A stretch of 64,000 bases of DNA from NCBI RefSeq assembly GCF_000092045.1, contig NC_007766.1:372001-436000 (forward strand), written 5' to 3'. Below, one piece after another: positions 35,919 through 44,970 of the stretch; the first letter of the stretch is position 1, and each line of letters begins with the position of its first letter. The notes under the pieces were generated by a model that saw nothing but the letters and a program-made list of their open reading frames with translations, ran no database searches and was not told the origin of the DNA. Source of the stretch: Rhizobium etli CFN 42 (GTDB taxonomy: Bacteria; Pseudomonadota; Alphaproteobacteria; Rhizobiales; Rhizobiaceae). The position numbers were made by a program, and so were the translations under genes.

Positions 35919-38457
35919 AGGAGGCCAAGGGCATCCGCCGATTGGCGAATTGTGACGCCCTGCGGCCGTCTGCGGTCCGAAAGCGGGAGATTCGGTCGTT
36001 CAGCAGTTCCACCTGCTGACGGAGCCTGTGAATTTCCGCGGTATTCTCCTCGACCATAGCGGCATTGTGCTGGGTGATATGCTCGATGTCGCGAACGGCG
36101 TTGTTGACTTCGTCGATCCCCTTGTACTGCGTGCTGGTCGCCGTCGAAATGACCTGAACCAGACCGTTGATCGAGGTGAAGTGTTCCATGATCGCGGAAA
36201 GCGCCTCACCGGTCTCCTCGACGAGCCGAACGCCGGTGCCGACCTGCGATGCGCTGTTGGAGATGAGATCCTTGATCTCGCGGGCGGCCTTGGCGCAGCG
36301 CTGTGCAAGCTCGCGCACTTCCTGCGCGACAACGGCAAAACCCCTGCCCGCCTCTCCCGCACGCGCCGCCTCCACCCCGGCATTGAGTGCGAGAAGATTG
36401 GTCTGGAAAGCAATCTCGTCGATCACGCCGATGATGCTCGAGACTTTGTCCGACGACCGGTTGATGGCGTCCATGGCCTCGACGGCCTTGGCGACGACGG
36501 CAGCGGAATGCTCCGCCTGCCGATGCGCCTCCGCGACGGAAATCGATGTCTGGTGCGCGTTCTCCGCCGTCGTGCGGACGCTGGCGGTTAGCTCACTAAG
36601 GACGCGTGAGCTGTCTTCGAGAGCGGCCGCCTGCTGTTCCGTGCGCCGCGCCAAATCGTCGGCGGCACCCGAAAGATTGGTGCTGCCCTCGGCGATTTCA
36701 TAGGTGGTGTTGCGAACCTCGGCAAGTGTACGGCGCAGGGCGTCGATTGCCTGGTTGTAGGTCCTGGCCATGGCGACATAATCGGCGGCCAGTTCTTCGG
36801 TCATCTCGGCCGCGAGGTTGCCGTCGGCGAGTTTGCCGAGCATCTCAGACAGGGCGTCCAGGGCCTCGCTCTGTTCGGCTTCGATACGCGCCTGCTCGGC
36901 TGTGCGGCGAGCCTGCTCCTGCTCGTCACGCGCCCTGTTTATTTCAGCGACCTCTTCGAGCCGCGTCTTTTCCAGCGCCTGGTCCCGGAAGACGGTTACG
37001 GAGCGGATCATATCGCCGATTTCATCGCCTCGCTTGCCATCGCCGATCGGAACATTGAGATCGCCGGCGGCAAGTCTCGTCATCGTCTGCGTGATCCGCT
37101 TCATCGGTCCGCGCAGCGTTTCAATCAGCATCAGCCCGCCGATGATGGCAAGCACCGTGCCGGCAATCATGGCCGCGAGCGACATGGTGGCCGAGCGCTG
37201 GCTTATTTCCTTGCCGCTCTCTTGCGCCGTACTGACGAACTGTTCGAGCGTGTGACTTGCGGCAGCGACCAGCTCGGTCGCTGCCTGCTTGTTTCTCTGC
37301 CACCGGTCCGCGATCGATATCAATGCCGAGGTGCTCTTCCCGATCAGCGCAAGGGAAGGCTCGATTTTCTTGGCAAGATCCTTCAAGGCGGCGTTCTTGC
37401 CGCTTACAGGCTCGAGCTTTGCAGCGCTTTCGCGCAGGGCCTTCAGATCCACCAGAACCGCATCTCGCGAGGCGGCATCGACCCGCCTGTTCAGTTCGCT
37501 TAGGTGCAGTCTCAGATCGTCGATCGATTTGAAAGCGGCATTGACGATCGTCACCATCGAGCGAAGGGTTGCTATGCTCGCATCCATGCCGGCGAAACGC
37601 TCGATCGCCGTATCCGCATTGCCGGAAGCAAGTTTTGCAAACTGCTCCTCGAACCGCTGCAGATCCTGGTCGACCGGAGCATAACCCTCGAGCGACAGAT
37701 TGGCGCTGTCCTTCGCCATTGCGGCGAGCTTGTCCAGAACCGGCTTCAGCGGAGCGATCTGGCTTTTCGCCTTATCGGAGCCAAGCGCCTCGCTCTCGCG
37801 GACCTCCTTGACGAGCGGCGGCAAAAGGCTGCCGACAAGCTGGGCAAGTTTCTGAGGATCGGCCGCGCCTGCGGTGGCCTTACGCAATTTGGCGATGCGT
37901 TCCGCCAAATTTTTATAGGCCGCTGCATCAAGAAGAAGCGCCCGGACGAAGGTCTCCTTACCATTGGCCTGGTCCTGAAGAACGTCGAGCTGCTTGCGAG
38001 CGGTCTGGCTTTCCTTGAAAAGTTGCGCCACCGCCCCGTCGATCGCCAGTTCGGTATTGGCACGCTCCTGCGCCACTGCCCACAGCGCGTCAGCGCCGCC
38101 CTGCATCTTGCCGGCGAGTTCGCGCACGGCGGATATCTGCTGTTTCTGGCCGGGATTGTTCAACATGGCGTCAAGCGTCGCCGCGCCTTTCTGTTGATCG
38201 GCGATGCTGGCGACCAGCCGATCCCGCGTGGACGGTGTCGGAAGATCGGTAAAGGCGGTCAGCGAGGATCGCAGCTGCTGGAAACTGGAAAGTGTCTCGA
38301 TCGTCTGTCGTGTCAGCGTCATCTGGCCATTCAGAGTACCGGCAGTGAAATAGCCGAACAGGCCGATGCCGGCGATAAGAATGACGAGCGGAACAACGAA
38401 GAAGAGAACCTTCGTCACGATCCGCATACGCTGCAACAGACGATCAATAAACGGCAT
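35917..38457 (-). CDS. Methyl-accepting chemotaxis protein
   Basis: An 846-residue transmembrane receptor. TM1 is at about 15-38, a long helical periplasmic region at 39-424 with no recognised sensor fold, TM2 at 425-447 (AAMIAGTVLAIIGGLMLIE), a HAMP domain at 448-500, a second HAMP-like stretch at 530-580, and the signalling domain at 600-830 with the conserved tip IDEIAFQTNLLALNAGVEAA and GRGFAVVAQEVRELAQR (about 679-717). No C-terminal CheR-binding pentapeptide is seen. It would report ligand binding to CheA/CheW. The ligand may be a substrate of neighbouring catabolic genes (inference). Confidence 0.93.
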   Translation of the reverse strand: MPFIDRLLQRMRIVTKVLFFVVPLVILIAGIGLFGYFTAGTLNGQMTLTRQTIETLSSFQQLRSSLTAFTDLPTPSTRDRLVASIADQQKGAATLDAMLNNPGQKQQISAVRELAGKMQGGADALWAVAQERANTELAIDGAVAQLFKESQTARKQLDVLQDQANGKETFVRALLLDAAAYKNLAERIAKLRKATAGAADPQKLAQLVGSLLPPLVKEVRESEALGSDKAKSQIAPLKPVLDKLAAMAKDSANLSLEGYAPVDQDLQRFEEQFAKLASGNADTAIERFAGMDASIATLRSMVTIVNAAFKSIDDLRLHLSELNRRVDAASRDAVLVDLKALRESAAKLEPVSGKNAALKDLAKKIEPSLALIGKSTSALISIADRWQRNKQAATELVAAASHTLEQFVSTAQESGKEISQRSATMSLAAMIAGTVLAIIGGLMLIETLRGPMKRITQTMTRLAAGDLNVPIGDGKRGDEIGDMIRSVTVFRDQALEKTRLEEVAEINRARDEQEQARRTAEQARIEAEQSEALDALSEMLGKLADGNLAAEMTEELAADYVAMARTYNQAIDALRRTLAEVRNTTYEIAEGSTNLSGAADDLARRTEQQAAALEDSSRVLSELTASVRTTAENAHQTSISVAEAHRQAEHSAAVVAKAVEAMDAINRSSDKVSSIIGVIDEIAFQTNLLALNAGVEAARAGEAGRGFAVVAQEVRELAQRCAKAAREIKDLISNSASQVGTGVRLVEETGEALSAIMEHFTSINGLVQVISTATSTQYKGIDEVNNAVRDIEHITQHNAAMVEENTAEIHRLRQQVELLNDRISRFRTADGRRASQFANRRMPLAS

Positions 38458-38829
38458 GAAATGGTGGCCCCCGCCCAGGAATTTCGGCTCTCAACTCCGG
38501 CGTTCGCCAGCCAACAGCACGCCCGCGTGCAAATTGACCATTGTCTGCAATTGGCGGCGGCCGCATCCGAGGCCACCACGATAGGCAGAACTCTTAAAAA
38601 AATAGTCAATGGTGTCGAGTTTCGGCGCACCTAGGGCGAAGGGAGGTCACGGCGCCTACAGTCATTCCCGACGAGCCCCGCTGCTGCAAGGTGAGAGGGC
38701 GATTGGCGTGACCAAAAAAGGAGCAGCCGCATAGGCGGCCTCCATTTTGCCGACGCTCGTCGGTACATGTTGATCGCCTGTTATAACGATGCGTCACTCT
38801 TCGACTGCGATGATCATGAAAAGCGGCGG
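38458..38829. other. Intergenic region upstream of the chemoreceptor
   Basis: A 372-bp stretch between two reverse-strand genes. It contains the terminator of the hydrolase operon at 38714-38743 and, nearer 38457-38640, the presumed promoter of the chemoreceptor (an A-rich TTAAAAAAATAG at 38594). No coding sequence is supported. Confidence 0.45.
38714..38743 (-). terminator. Rho-independent terminator of the hydrolase/dehydrogenase operon
   Basis: On the reverse strand GGAGG-CCGC, loop CTAT, GCGG-CTGCTCC is followed by TTTTTT. The position, about 90 bp after the hydrolase stop, fits the end of the operon that begins at 43451. Confidence 0.65.
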
Positions 38830-39678
38830 TCAGGGGTAAGCTGATCGCTCGGATCTCGCACCGGCATCAACAATTGCGGCGCGCAATGCCGCCGCCACAG
38901 GTGTGCCGGCGACGGCGAGATCGCGTACCGTGCTCATGTGATTGCCGTCTGCGACAAGCGATTCCCGCACTTCAAGCCCTTGGGCGGCGAGAAATTTTTT
39001 GAACGCGTTCGCCTGTCTTCTGAATGGATCAGTTTCCAGTTCGCCGGTCATGATAGCGACACGCGTTGCAGGGTCGTGTTCGTGACGCATTGGCGTAAAC
39101 CGTAGCACCTCCTCATCGCTCAGCGCGATCTCCTCACGGAGGAAGGAGGTCTGCAGGGGCTCGAGATCGTATAGGCCGCCAAGGAGGAAAGCGGCGACCA
39201 CGCCCGAAGGCGCCGGAGAGCGGTGGAAGAGAAAGGTTGCAAGATGTGCACCGGCGGAGTGACCGCTGACGGAGAACTGCTTCCGTGTGGCGCCAAAACG
39301 ATTTGCATGCGCCAGCAGGAAAGCCTTAGCTTTCAGGACCTGACCAACCAGGACGTCCATTCTCACGGCGGGCATCAAGGAATAATCGACGATGGCCGCG
39401 ACCGCTCCAACTCCGGTAATGGTTTCAGCGACGCAGGAATAATCCTCCTTGGAAAACATCCGCCAATAGCCACCGTGGATGAACATGTGGATCGGCATGT
39501 CCGACCCGGCGTTGCTTGGAAGGAAAATGTCGAGCGTCTCGTCCGGGCCGGTTCCGTAGGCAATGTTGGATTCCATTGTTACAGTGCGCCGGGTCGCAAG
39601 GCTGCGGGCACGGATATCGTCGACAATCTCGTCGAAATCCGTGACATGGTCACGAGTGCGGAAAGGATCGACGGCCAC
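38830..39678 (-). CDS. Alpha/beta hydrolase, kynurenine formamidase/esterase-like
   Basis: A 282-residue alpha/beta hydrolase. The oxyanion motif is FIHGGYWRMFSKEDY, the nucleophile elbow SVSGHSAGAH, an acid lies around VAIMTGELETDPF, and the catalytic His is probably that in ADGNHMSTVRDL. HGGYW proteins include arylformamidases and carboxylesterases. GTG 39678 is favoured since a GAGGGGGAG stretch precedes it; an ATG at 39756 would overlap the upstream aldehyde dehydrogenase by 68 bp. It is last in an operon with succinate-semialdehyde and alcohol dehydrogenases, so it may open a lactone or ester that yields their substrate (inference). Confidence 0.85.
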   Translation of the reverse strand: MAVDPFRTRDHVTDFDEIVDDIRARSLATRRTVTMESNIAYGTGPDETLDIFLPSNAGSDMPIHMFIHGGYWRMFSKEDYSCVAETITGVGAVAAIVDYSLMPAVRMDVLVGQVLKAKAFLLAHANRFGATRKQFSVSGHSAGAHLATFLFHRSPAPSGVVAAFLLGGLYDLEPLQTSFLREEIALSDEEVLRFTPMRHEHDPATRVAIMTGELETDPFRRQANAFKKFLAAQGLEVRESLVADGNHMSTVRDLAVAGTPVAAALRAAIVDAGARSERSAYP

Positions 39679-39688
39679 GGGCTCCCCC

Positions 39689-41176
39689 TCAGAAGCTTGT
39701 GGCAATGTACTTGGCTTCCATGAACTCTGCGATTCCGTGATGCTGCCCTCCTTCACGTCCGAGGCCGCTCTGCTTCACGCCGCCAAAGGGGGCAGCGGGA
39801 TCGGAGACCAGTCCTCGATTGAGCGCGATCATGCCCGCCTCGACCTTTGAGGCGACGCGCAAGCCCCGGCCGATGTCGCGGGTATAGATGTAGGCGGCGA
39901 GGCCATACTCCGTATTGTTCGCGGCAGCAATGACCTCTGCCTCGGTCTCGAAACGATAGAGCGGCGCAACAGGACCGAAAATCTCCTCACAGCCCAAGTC
40001 CGCGGCCGGGGAAACATCGACAAGCACCGTCGGCGGATAGAAAAAGCCCCGTCCCGCCAATGTTCGTCCGCCGCAGAGCGCGCGCGCGCCGCGGGAAATG
40101 GCGTCCGCAACCAGGCGCTCGATCTTCTCCACCGCCTTGCGTGTGATCATCGGACCGCATGCGGTATCCGCATTTACGCCGGGGCCGACCCTGAGGGCGG
40201 CCATGCGTCGTGCAAATTTTTCCGCGAAGTCATCGTGGATACCGGATTGGACATAAATGCGGTTCGCAGCCGTGCAGGCCTCACCGGCATTGCGCATTTT
40301 CGCCACCATCAGCCCCTCGATCGCCGCGTCAATGTCGGCGTCGTCGAATACGATGAAAGGCGCGTTGCCGCCGAGTTCCATCGAGCAGGAGATCACATTT
40401 TTCGCCGCTTCCGCCAGAAGCGTGCGACCGACGCCCGTCGAGCCTGTGAAGGAGAGTTTTCGCACCCGCGGGTCGGCCAGCATGGCGGCGATGACAGGGC
40501 CAGGCGTCGATGTCGTCATCACGTTCACGACGCCCCGCGGCACCCCGGCCTCCTCGTAGAGAGCCGCAAGCGCATAGGCCGTCAACGGAGTCTCGCTCGC
40601 CGGCTTCAGGATGACGGTGCAGCCGGCGGCAAGGGCGGGCGCAATCTTGCGGGTCGCCATGGCGGCCGGGAAATTCCAGGGTGTGATGAGAACGCAGACG
40701 CCGATAGGCTGGTAATCGACGACGATCCGGTTTCCACCGGCCGGCGCAATGCCGAACTCACCCGAGATGCGCACCGCCTCCTCAGCGTTCCACCGAAAGA
40801 ACTCCGCCGCATAGGCCACCTCGCCGCGCGCGTCGCGCAACGCTTTTCCGTTTTCGAGACAAATGAGCCTGGCAAGCGTTTCGGAGCGCTCCACCATAAG
40901 TTCGAAGCAGCGGCGTAGTATCTCGGACCGCTTCCTCGGCGCAGTCTCGCGCCAGCTCTCCGCGGCGCTCGCCGCGGCATCCACCGCGGCTGCCGCATCC
41001 GCAAGGCCCGCATCCGGCACGGCGGCAATGACGACCTCCGTCGCGGGATCGATCACCTGGATCCAACCCTCGCCGCCTGCAGGCCGCCAGACCCCGCCAA
41101 TATAGAGGCCGCGGGAAAACGAGTTGAGCGCGAAGGGATCGTAGTCTAGATTTGGAGAAGTCTTGTTGATGTTCAT
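39689..41176 (-). CDS. Succinate-semialdehyde dehydrogenase-like aldehyde dehydrogenase
   Basis: A 495-residue aldehyde dehydrogenase close to GabD. TPWNFPAAMATRKIAPAL, SFTGSTGVG, Glu267 in MELGGNAPFIVFDDADID and Cys301 in NAGEACTAANR are seen; the residue before the nucleophile differs from the 9223 gene (GEAC against GQTC) and no second active-site Cys two residues later is present. It follows the iron alcohol dehydrogenase by 15 bp, which suggests a hydroxy acid to semialdehyde to dicarboxylate sequence. Confidence 0.9.
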   Translation of the reverse strand: MNINKTSPNLDYDPFALNSFSRGLYIGGVWRPAGGEGWIQVIDPATEVVIAAVPDAGLADAAAAVDAAASAAESWRETAPRKRSEILRRCFELMVERSETLARLICLENGKALRDARGEVAYAAEFFRWNAEEAVRISGEFGIAPAGGNRIVVDYQPIGVCVLITPWNFPAAMATRKIAPALAAGCTVILKPASETPLTAYALAALYEEAGVPRGVVNVMTTSTPGPVIAAMLADPRVRKLSFTGSTGVGRTLLAEAAKNVISCSMELGGNAPFIVFDDADIDAAIEGLMVAKMRNAGEACTAANRIYVQSGIHDDFAEKFARRMAALRVGPGVNADTACGPMITRKAVEKIERLVADAISRGARALCGGRTLAGRGFFYPPTVLVDVSPAADLGCEEIFGPVAPLYRFETEAEVIAAANNTEYGLAAYIYTRDIGRGLRVASKVEAGMIALNRGLVSDPAAPFGGVKQSGLGREGGQHHGIAEFMEAKYIATSF

Positions 41177-41190
41177 GATGATTTCCCGGT

Positions 41191-42420
41191 TCAGAGGGCG
41201 GAAGCGGCAAGGTCGCCGTCATAGGCTGCCCGCAACAGGCCCCGCATGGCGGCTGAATCGAGCTGCCGTGGATTATTTTTGATCAGCCGGCCGATGCCGA
41301 GTGCCTGCTCGGCCGCCCAGTCGATCCGGTCTTCAGGTAGGCCGAGTCTGGCGAGCGTCGGCGCAATCCCGATCGTGGCAAAGAGGCGGCTCACCTCGGT
41401 TATTGCGGAATCGGCAACCGCCGTGTCGTTCTCAACGCCATTGGGGTCGAGGCCGAGCGCCCTACCGACAGCGGCAATCTCCGCTGCAGCGACGCGGCGG
41501 TTGAATGTCATTACATAGGGCAGCATCGTAGCCACCCCGAGCCCGTGCGGCGTATGGGTCAGAGCACCGACAGGGTATTGCACCGCATGGGCGGCAGCGG
41601 TGCCTGCGGTTCCGAAGGCACAGCCCGCCGCGAGCGCACCCATCATCACATCGCAGCGCGCTTCGATGTCCGAACCGTCGGTGAAGGCCTTTTCAAGGCT
41701 CCGGCTGAGGAGCCGGATAGCATATAGTGCGAACTGGTCGGACAGGTCGCTCTTGCCGACAAACACATGCTGCTGCGCAAGTTCCGGGTCGCCGGGGCGA
41801 CGCATCGCCGTGAAGGCTTCGATGGCATGCGTCAGGGCATCCGCACCGGCAACCGCCGTGAGCCCAGGCGGGCAGGATACGGTGAGATCCGGATCACATA
41901 TCGCCGCGGCGGCGATGAGATAGGGGCTCGAAATGCCAACCTTCAGGGTGCGGTCTGGATCGGATACAACCGCCACCGGCGTCACCTCGGAGCCTGTGCC
42001 TGCCGTGGTCGGCACAGCAATGATCGGCAGGACCGGTGCCGGCACCTTGAACTCACCATAGTAATCGGAAAGCGCGCCGCCATGAGAGAGCAACAGCGAC
42101 GCGCATTTCGCCATGTCGAGGCAGCTGCCACCGCCGATGCCGATCACCATATCGGGCTTAAAGCCACGCGCGGCCTCAACGCAAGCGGCGACCGTGTCGC
42201 GCGGCACGTCCGGCAGCGTCTGATCATGGACCAGTACGGAGATGCCGGCGGCTTCGATGGCGGAGATCATTTCAGCGAAGGCGGGCGTTGAGGCAAAACG
42301 CGCGTCCGTGCAGACGAGCGCGCGCCGGCCGGTCCTGCTGGCGACGCTCGCGAGCGCATGGCGCTGGCCGATACCGAACAGGATCTCCCGCGGCAGCCTC
42401 AAGGCGGCAAACAGGCTCAT
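41191..42420 (-). CDS. Iron-containing alcohol dehydrogenase
   Basis: A 409-residue group III alcohol dehydrogenase. NAD-binding GIGGGSCLDMAKC and PTTAGTGSEVTPVAVVSD, and metal ligands in AGADALTHAIEAF and GALTHTPHGLGVATMLP are in place. Relatives include 4-hydroxybutyrate dehydrogenase and the Agrobacterium BlcB/AttL protein. ATG 42420 forms an ATGA overlap with the stop of the Ldh2-type gene; a longer start upstream lies inside that gene. With the next gene it would convert a hydroxy acid to a dicarboxylate. Confidence 0.9.
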   Translation of the reverse strand: MSLFAALRLPREILFGIGQRHALASVASRTGRRALVCTDARFASTPAFAEMISAIEAAGISVLVHDQTLPDVPRDTVAACVEAARGFKPDMVIGIGGGSCLDMAKCASLLLSHGGALSDYYGEFKVPAPVLPIIAVPTTAGTGSEVTPVAVVSDPDRTLKVGISSPYLIAAAAICDPDLTVSCPPGLTAVAGADALTHAIEAFTAMRRPGDPELAQQHVFVGKSDLSDQFALYAIRLLSRSLEKAFTDGSDIEARCDVMMGALAAGCAFGTAGTAAAHAVQYPVGALTHTPHGLGVATMLPYVMTFNRRVAAAEIAAVGRALGLDPNGVENDTAVADSAITEVSRLFATIGIAPTLARLGLPEDRIDWAAEQALGIGRLIKNNPRQLDSAAMRGLLRAAYDGDLAASAL

Positions 42421-43451
42421 GATCCTTGTCCCTCGAAGGCCAGAATGCGGGAGGAGGAAAGCGCGTTGAGGTCTTCCCAGAGGCATTGGTCGATCTCAAA
42501 ACCGTTGCGGCGGGCAGCCGCCCGCCGCTGACGGGCACGATCGCCGGGGACGAGAACCGGCTCGCCAGCAATCTCGGATGGTGAGGCGCGCACGGCAGCG
42601 AGATAGGCTGACAGGCGCGCGGCGAGGCCCGGCGCCAGACTGGGTTCGATCAGGATGAAGACGTCACCCTGGTTGCATGGCGATTGGCTGTCGAGCGTGC
42701 CGTGCACGTCCGGTGCGAGCGCGGAACCTGCAAGGGCCGCCACCAGCAGCTCGATGGCAAGGCCGAGGCCATAGCCCTTCGCATCTCCGAAGGGCGCGAT
42801 CGCGCCGGCCTTGGCACGCCGCGGGTCGGTCGTCGGGTTGCCGGCCGCATCGCGCGCCCAGCCCTCCGGAATGGATCTGCCGGTCGCCGCATAGTGATGT
42901 ATCCTGCCCATCGGCACGATGCTGGTGGCGAGGTCGAGCACCAGAGGATCCGCGGCGGTCGGGACGCCGATGGCGATGGGGTTGGTGCCGAGCATCGCCC
43001 GTGTACCGCCGTAGGGATGGACAAGCGCCTCGCTCGAAGAAAGCGCAATGCCCACGAATCCCATTGCAGAGATGGTCTCCACATAATGCGCAAGCATGCC
43101 GAGATGGTTCGCATTGCGCACGGTGACGAGGCCGATGCCAAGATCAGGAATATGGGGCGCCAGCCGCTCGATCCCCGTCTGGGCGACGACGGGGCCAAAT
43201 CCCGCTGAACCCTCGACCTCCAGCACCGCATCCGCGCGCCAGCGCTGCGTTCCCTTCGACTGCGGGTCGACAACACCGCGCTCGATCCTTTCGACCAGGA
43301 GCGGAAGCCGGTACAGGCCGTGGGAGGGGTGCCCCTTCATCTCGGCCGTTACCAAGACGCGAGCCTGCAGGGCCGCATGGTCAGGCGGTGCGCCATGCTC
43401 CTCCAGCACGTGGGTGGCAAGCGCAAGGGCTTCCGCTTCGGCAACTCGCAT
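42417..43451 (-). CDS. Ldh2-type malate/L-lactate dehydrogenase
   Basis: A 344-residue NAD(P)-dependent oxidoreductase of the Ldh2/MDH2 family (also ureidoglycolate and 2,3-diketogulonate reductases). Motifs are MKGHPSHGLYRLP with the catalytic His, VRNANHLGMLAHYVE, GTNPIAIGVPT and KGYGLGLAIELLVAALAG. It oxidises or reduces an alpha-hydroxy/keto acid. It is first in the reverse operon, behind a GGGAGGAA site and a repeat-rich promoter shared with the divergent GntR gene. Confidence 0.88.
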   Translation of the reverse strand: MRVAEAEALALATHVLEEHGAPPDHAALQARVLVTAEMKGHPSHGLYRLPLLVERIERGVVDPQSKGTQRWRADAVLEVEGSAGFGPVVAQTGIERLAPHIPDLGIGLVTVRNANHLGMLAHYVETISAMGFVGIALSSSEALVHPYGGTRAMLGTNPIAIGVPTAADPLVLDLATSIVPMGRIHHYAATGRSIPEGWARDAAGNPTTDPRRAKAGAIAPFGDAKGYGLGLAIELLVAALAGSALAPDVHGTLDSQSPCNQGDVFILIEPSLAPGLAARLSAYLAAVRASPSEIAGEPVLVPGDRARQRRAAARRNGFEIDQCLWEDLNALSSSRILAFEGQGS

Positions 43452-43462
43452 GATTTTTCCTC

Positions 43463-43490
43463 CCTATATTAAATCGTATAGGATATAGGA
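43463..43490. promoter_or_regulatory. Putative GntR operator in divergent promoter
   Basis: CCTATAT at 43463-43469 and ATATAGG at 43483-43489 are inverted repeats 13 bp apart, and the 7-mer TATAGGA occurs twice in tandem at 43477-43490. The AT-rich block stands out from its surroundings and sits between the Ldh2 and GntR starts, where an FCD-type GntR regulator would be expected to bind. Confidence 0.5.
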
Positions 43491-43547
43491 TTGTCTCGGA
43501 CGCAGCATCGTGCTAGCGATTGAAGCTGTCAAGAGGCAAGGCAGCAG

Positions 43548-44246
43548 ATGATTTCTACGAGACTCAGAGAACCTATGACGGGCACGACCCAGATACTGCG
43601 CGCCAACAGTCTGGCCGGCGACGTCTACGAGGCAATCTTCAACCAGCTCATGTCGTTAAAGATCGCACCAGGTCAGCGCATCACGGTCGACAATCTGGTC
43701 AGGGAGTTCAACGTCTCCCACACGCCGATCCGCGAAGCCCTCGGCCGGCTTGAAGGCGAAGGCCTCGTCGTCAAGCAGCATCTCGTCGGCTATCGCGCTG
43801 CGCCCCAAATTACACGCCGCCGCTTCGACGAGCTCTATGAACTTCGTCTGCTGCTGGAACCCGCCGGCGCGGCGAAGGCGGCCCAGGCGATGGACGACGA
43901 AAAGCTGACCATCCTGACGGAAGCCGCAGGTGTGATGTCGCGGAGCAACAATAGGGACGAGCGGGTGAACTATTCGGCCTTCGCCCGCAACGACGCCATT
44001 TTCCATGACCGCATCATGGAGTTTGCCGGCAACGAGTTGATCCGCGAGACACTGGCATTCCAACACACGCATTTCCACATCTTTCGCCTGATGTTCCATC
44101 GCCGTGTCACCGAGGAGGCGCTCGGCGAGCATCAAATGCTGCTCGATGCCTTTGCGGCGCGCGACCCGGGCGCGGCTGCGAGTGCAATGCGCATCCACAT
44201 CGAACATTCGCGCGACCGGCTGTTGCCGGCGTTCGACGAAATCTGA
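43548..44246 (+). CDS. GntR-family (FadR/FCD) transcriptional regulator
   Basis: A 232-residue regulator with a winged helix at about 20-85 (LAGDVYEAIFNQLMSLKIAPGQRITVDNLVREFNVSHTPIREALGRLEGEGLV) and an FCD effector domain at 95-225, with metal-binding candidates in RNDAIFHDRIM and EHQMLLDAF, IHIEHSRD. It is divergent from the Ldh2 - alcohol dehydrogenase operon that it probably represses. ATG 43575 is an alternative start. Confidence 0.9.
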   Translation: MISTRLREPMTGTTQILRANSLAGDVYEAIFNQLMSLKIAPGQRITVDNLVREFNVSHTPIREALGRLEGEGLVVKQHLVGYRAAPQITRRRFDELYELRLLLEPAGAAKAAQAMDDEKLTILTEAAGVMSRSNNRDERVNYSAFARNDAIFHDRIMEFAGNELIRETLAFQHTHFHIFRLMFHRRVTEEALGEHQMLLDAFAARDPGAAASAMRIHIEHSRDRLLPAFDEI

Positions 44247-44300
44247 GGAACTGGGAAGGCAAGACCCGCTTGCCCGATCTAACAACGAGGAGGAGAACCT

Positions 44301-44894
44301 ATGCCAGGCAAGAAAATCCTGATGCTGACCGGCGATTTCACCGAGGAGTATGAAATCTTCGTCTTCCAGCAGGCAATGGAGGCGGTCGGTCATACGGTGC
44401 ACGTCGTGTGCCCGGACAAGAAGGCCGGCGACATCCTCAGGACCTCGCTGCACGATTTCGAGGGGGATCAGACCTATACGGAAAAACTCGGGCACAACGT
44501 CACGATCAACAAGACGTTTTCCGAGGCCGCGGAACAACTCGACCAGTATCATGCCGTCTACTGTGCCGGCGGGCGCGGACCGGAATATATCCGCACTGAC
44601 AAACGCGTGCAGGCGATGGTGCGCCACTTTCATGAGCAGAGGAAGCCGATATTCACTATCTGCCACGGGGTCCAGATTCTGATCGCGGTCGATGGTGTCG
44701 TTCGCGGCAAGACGGTGGGTGCGCTTGCTGCCTGCGAGCCCGAGGTCACCCTGGCGGGCGGAACCTATATCGACCTGTCGCCAACCGAGGCCCATGTCGA
44801 CGGTACAATGGTCTCGGCCAAGGGTTGGACGGCGCTCGCCGCCTTTATGCGCGAATGCCTGAAGGTGCTGGGAACGGAGATCCGCCACACTTGA
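44301..44894 (+). CDS. DJ-1/PfpI family protein
   Basis: A 197-residue class I glutamine-amidotransferase-like protein. The nucleophile elbow is FTICHGVQILI with Cys near residue 120, and the partner acidic residue lies in TGDFTEEYEIFV at the N-terminus. Members act as chaperones, glyoxalases or deglycases, or hydratases of isocyanides; which applies is unclear. GAGGAGG precedes the ATG, 54 bp after the GntR gene, so it may be part of that transcript. It ends at a strong convergent terminator. Confidence 0.88.
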   Translation: MPGKKILMLTGDFTEEYEIFVFQQAMEAVGHTVHVVCPDKKAGDILRTSLHDFEGDQTYTEKLGHNVTINKTFSEAAEQLDQYHAVYCAGGRGPEYIRTDKRVQAMVRHFHEQRKPIFTICHGVQILIAVDGVVRGKTVGALAACEPEVTLAGGTYIDLSPTEAHVDGTMVSAKGWTALAAFMRECLKVLGTEIRHT

Positions 44895-44914
44895 GACCAC
44901 CGCACCAAGAAACC

Positions 44915-44948
44915 GAAAGGCCGGGCAGTGACATCTGCCGGGCCTTTC
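44915..44948. terminator. Bidirectional terminator between DJ-1 and M24 genes
   Basis: A 13-bp stem with a single mismatch, AAAGGCCGGGCAG against CTGCCGGGCCTTT, with a six-base loop, lies 21 bp after the DJ-1 stop and 23 bp before the convergent M24 stop. Confidence 0.75.
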
Positions 44949-44970
44949 ATTGAGGGCTCTCGGAGCGCAA

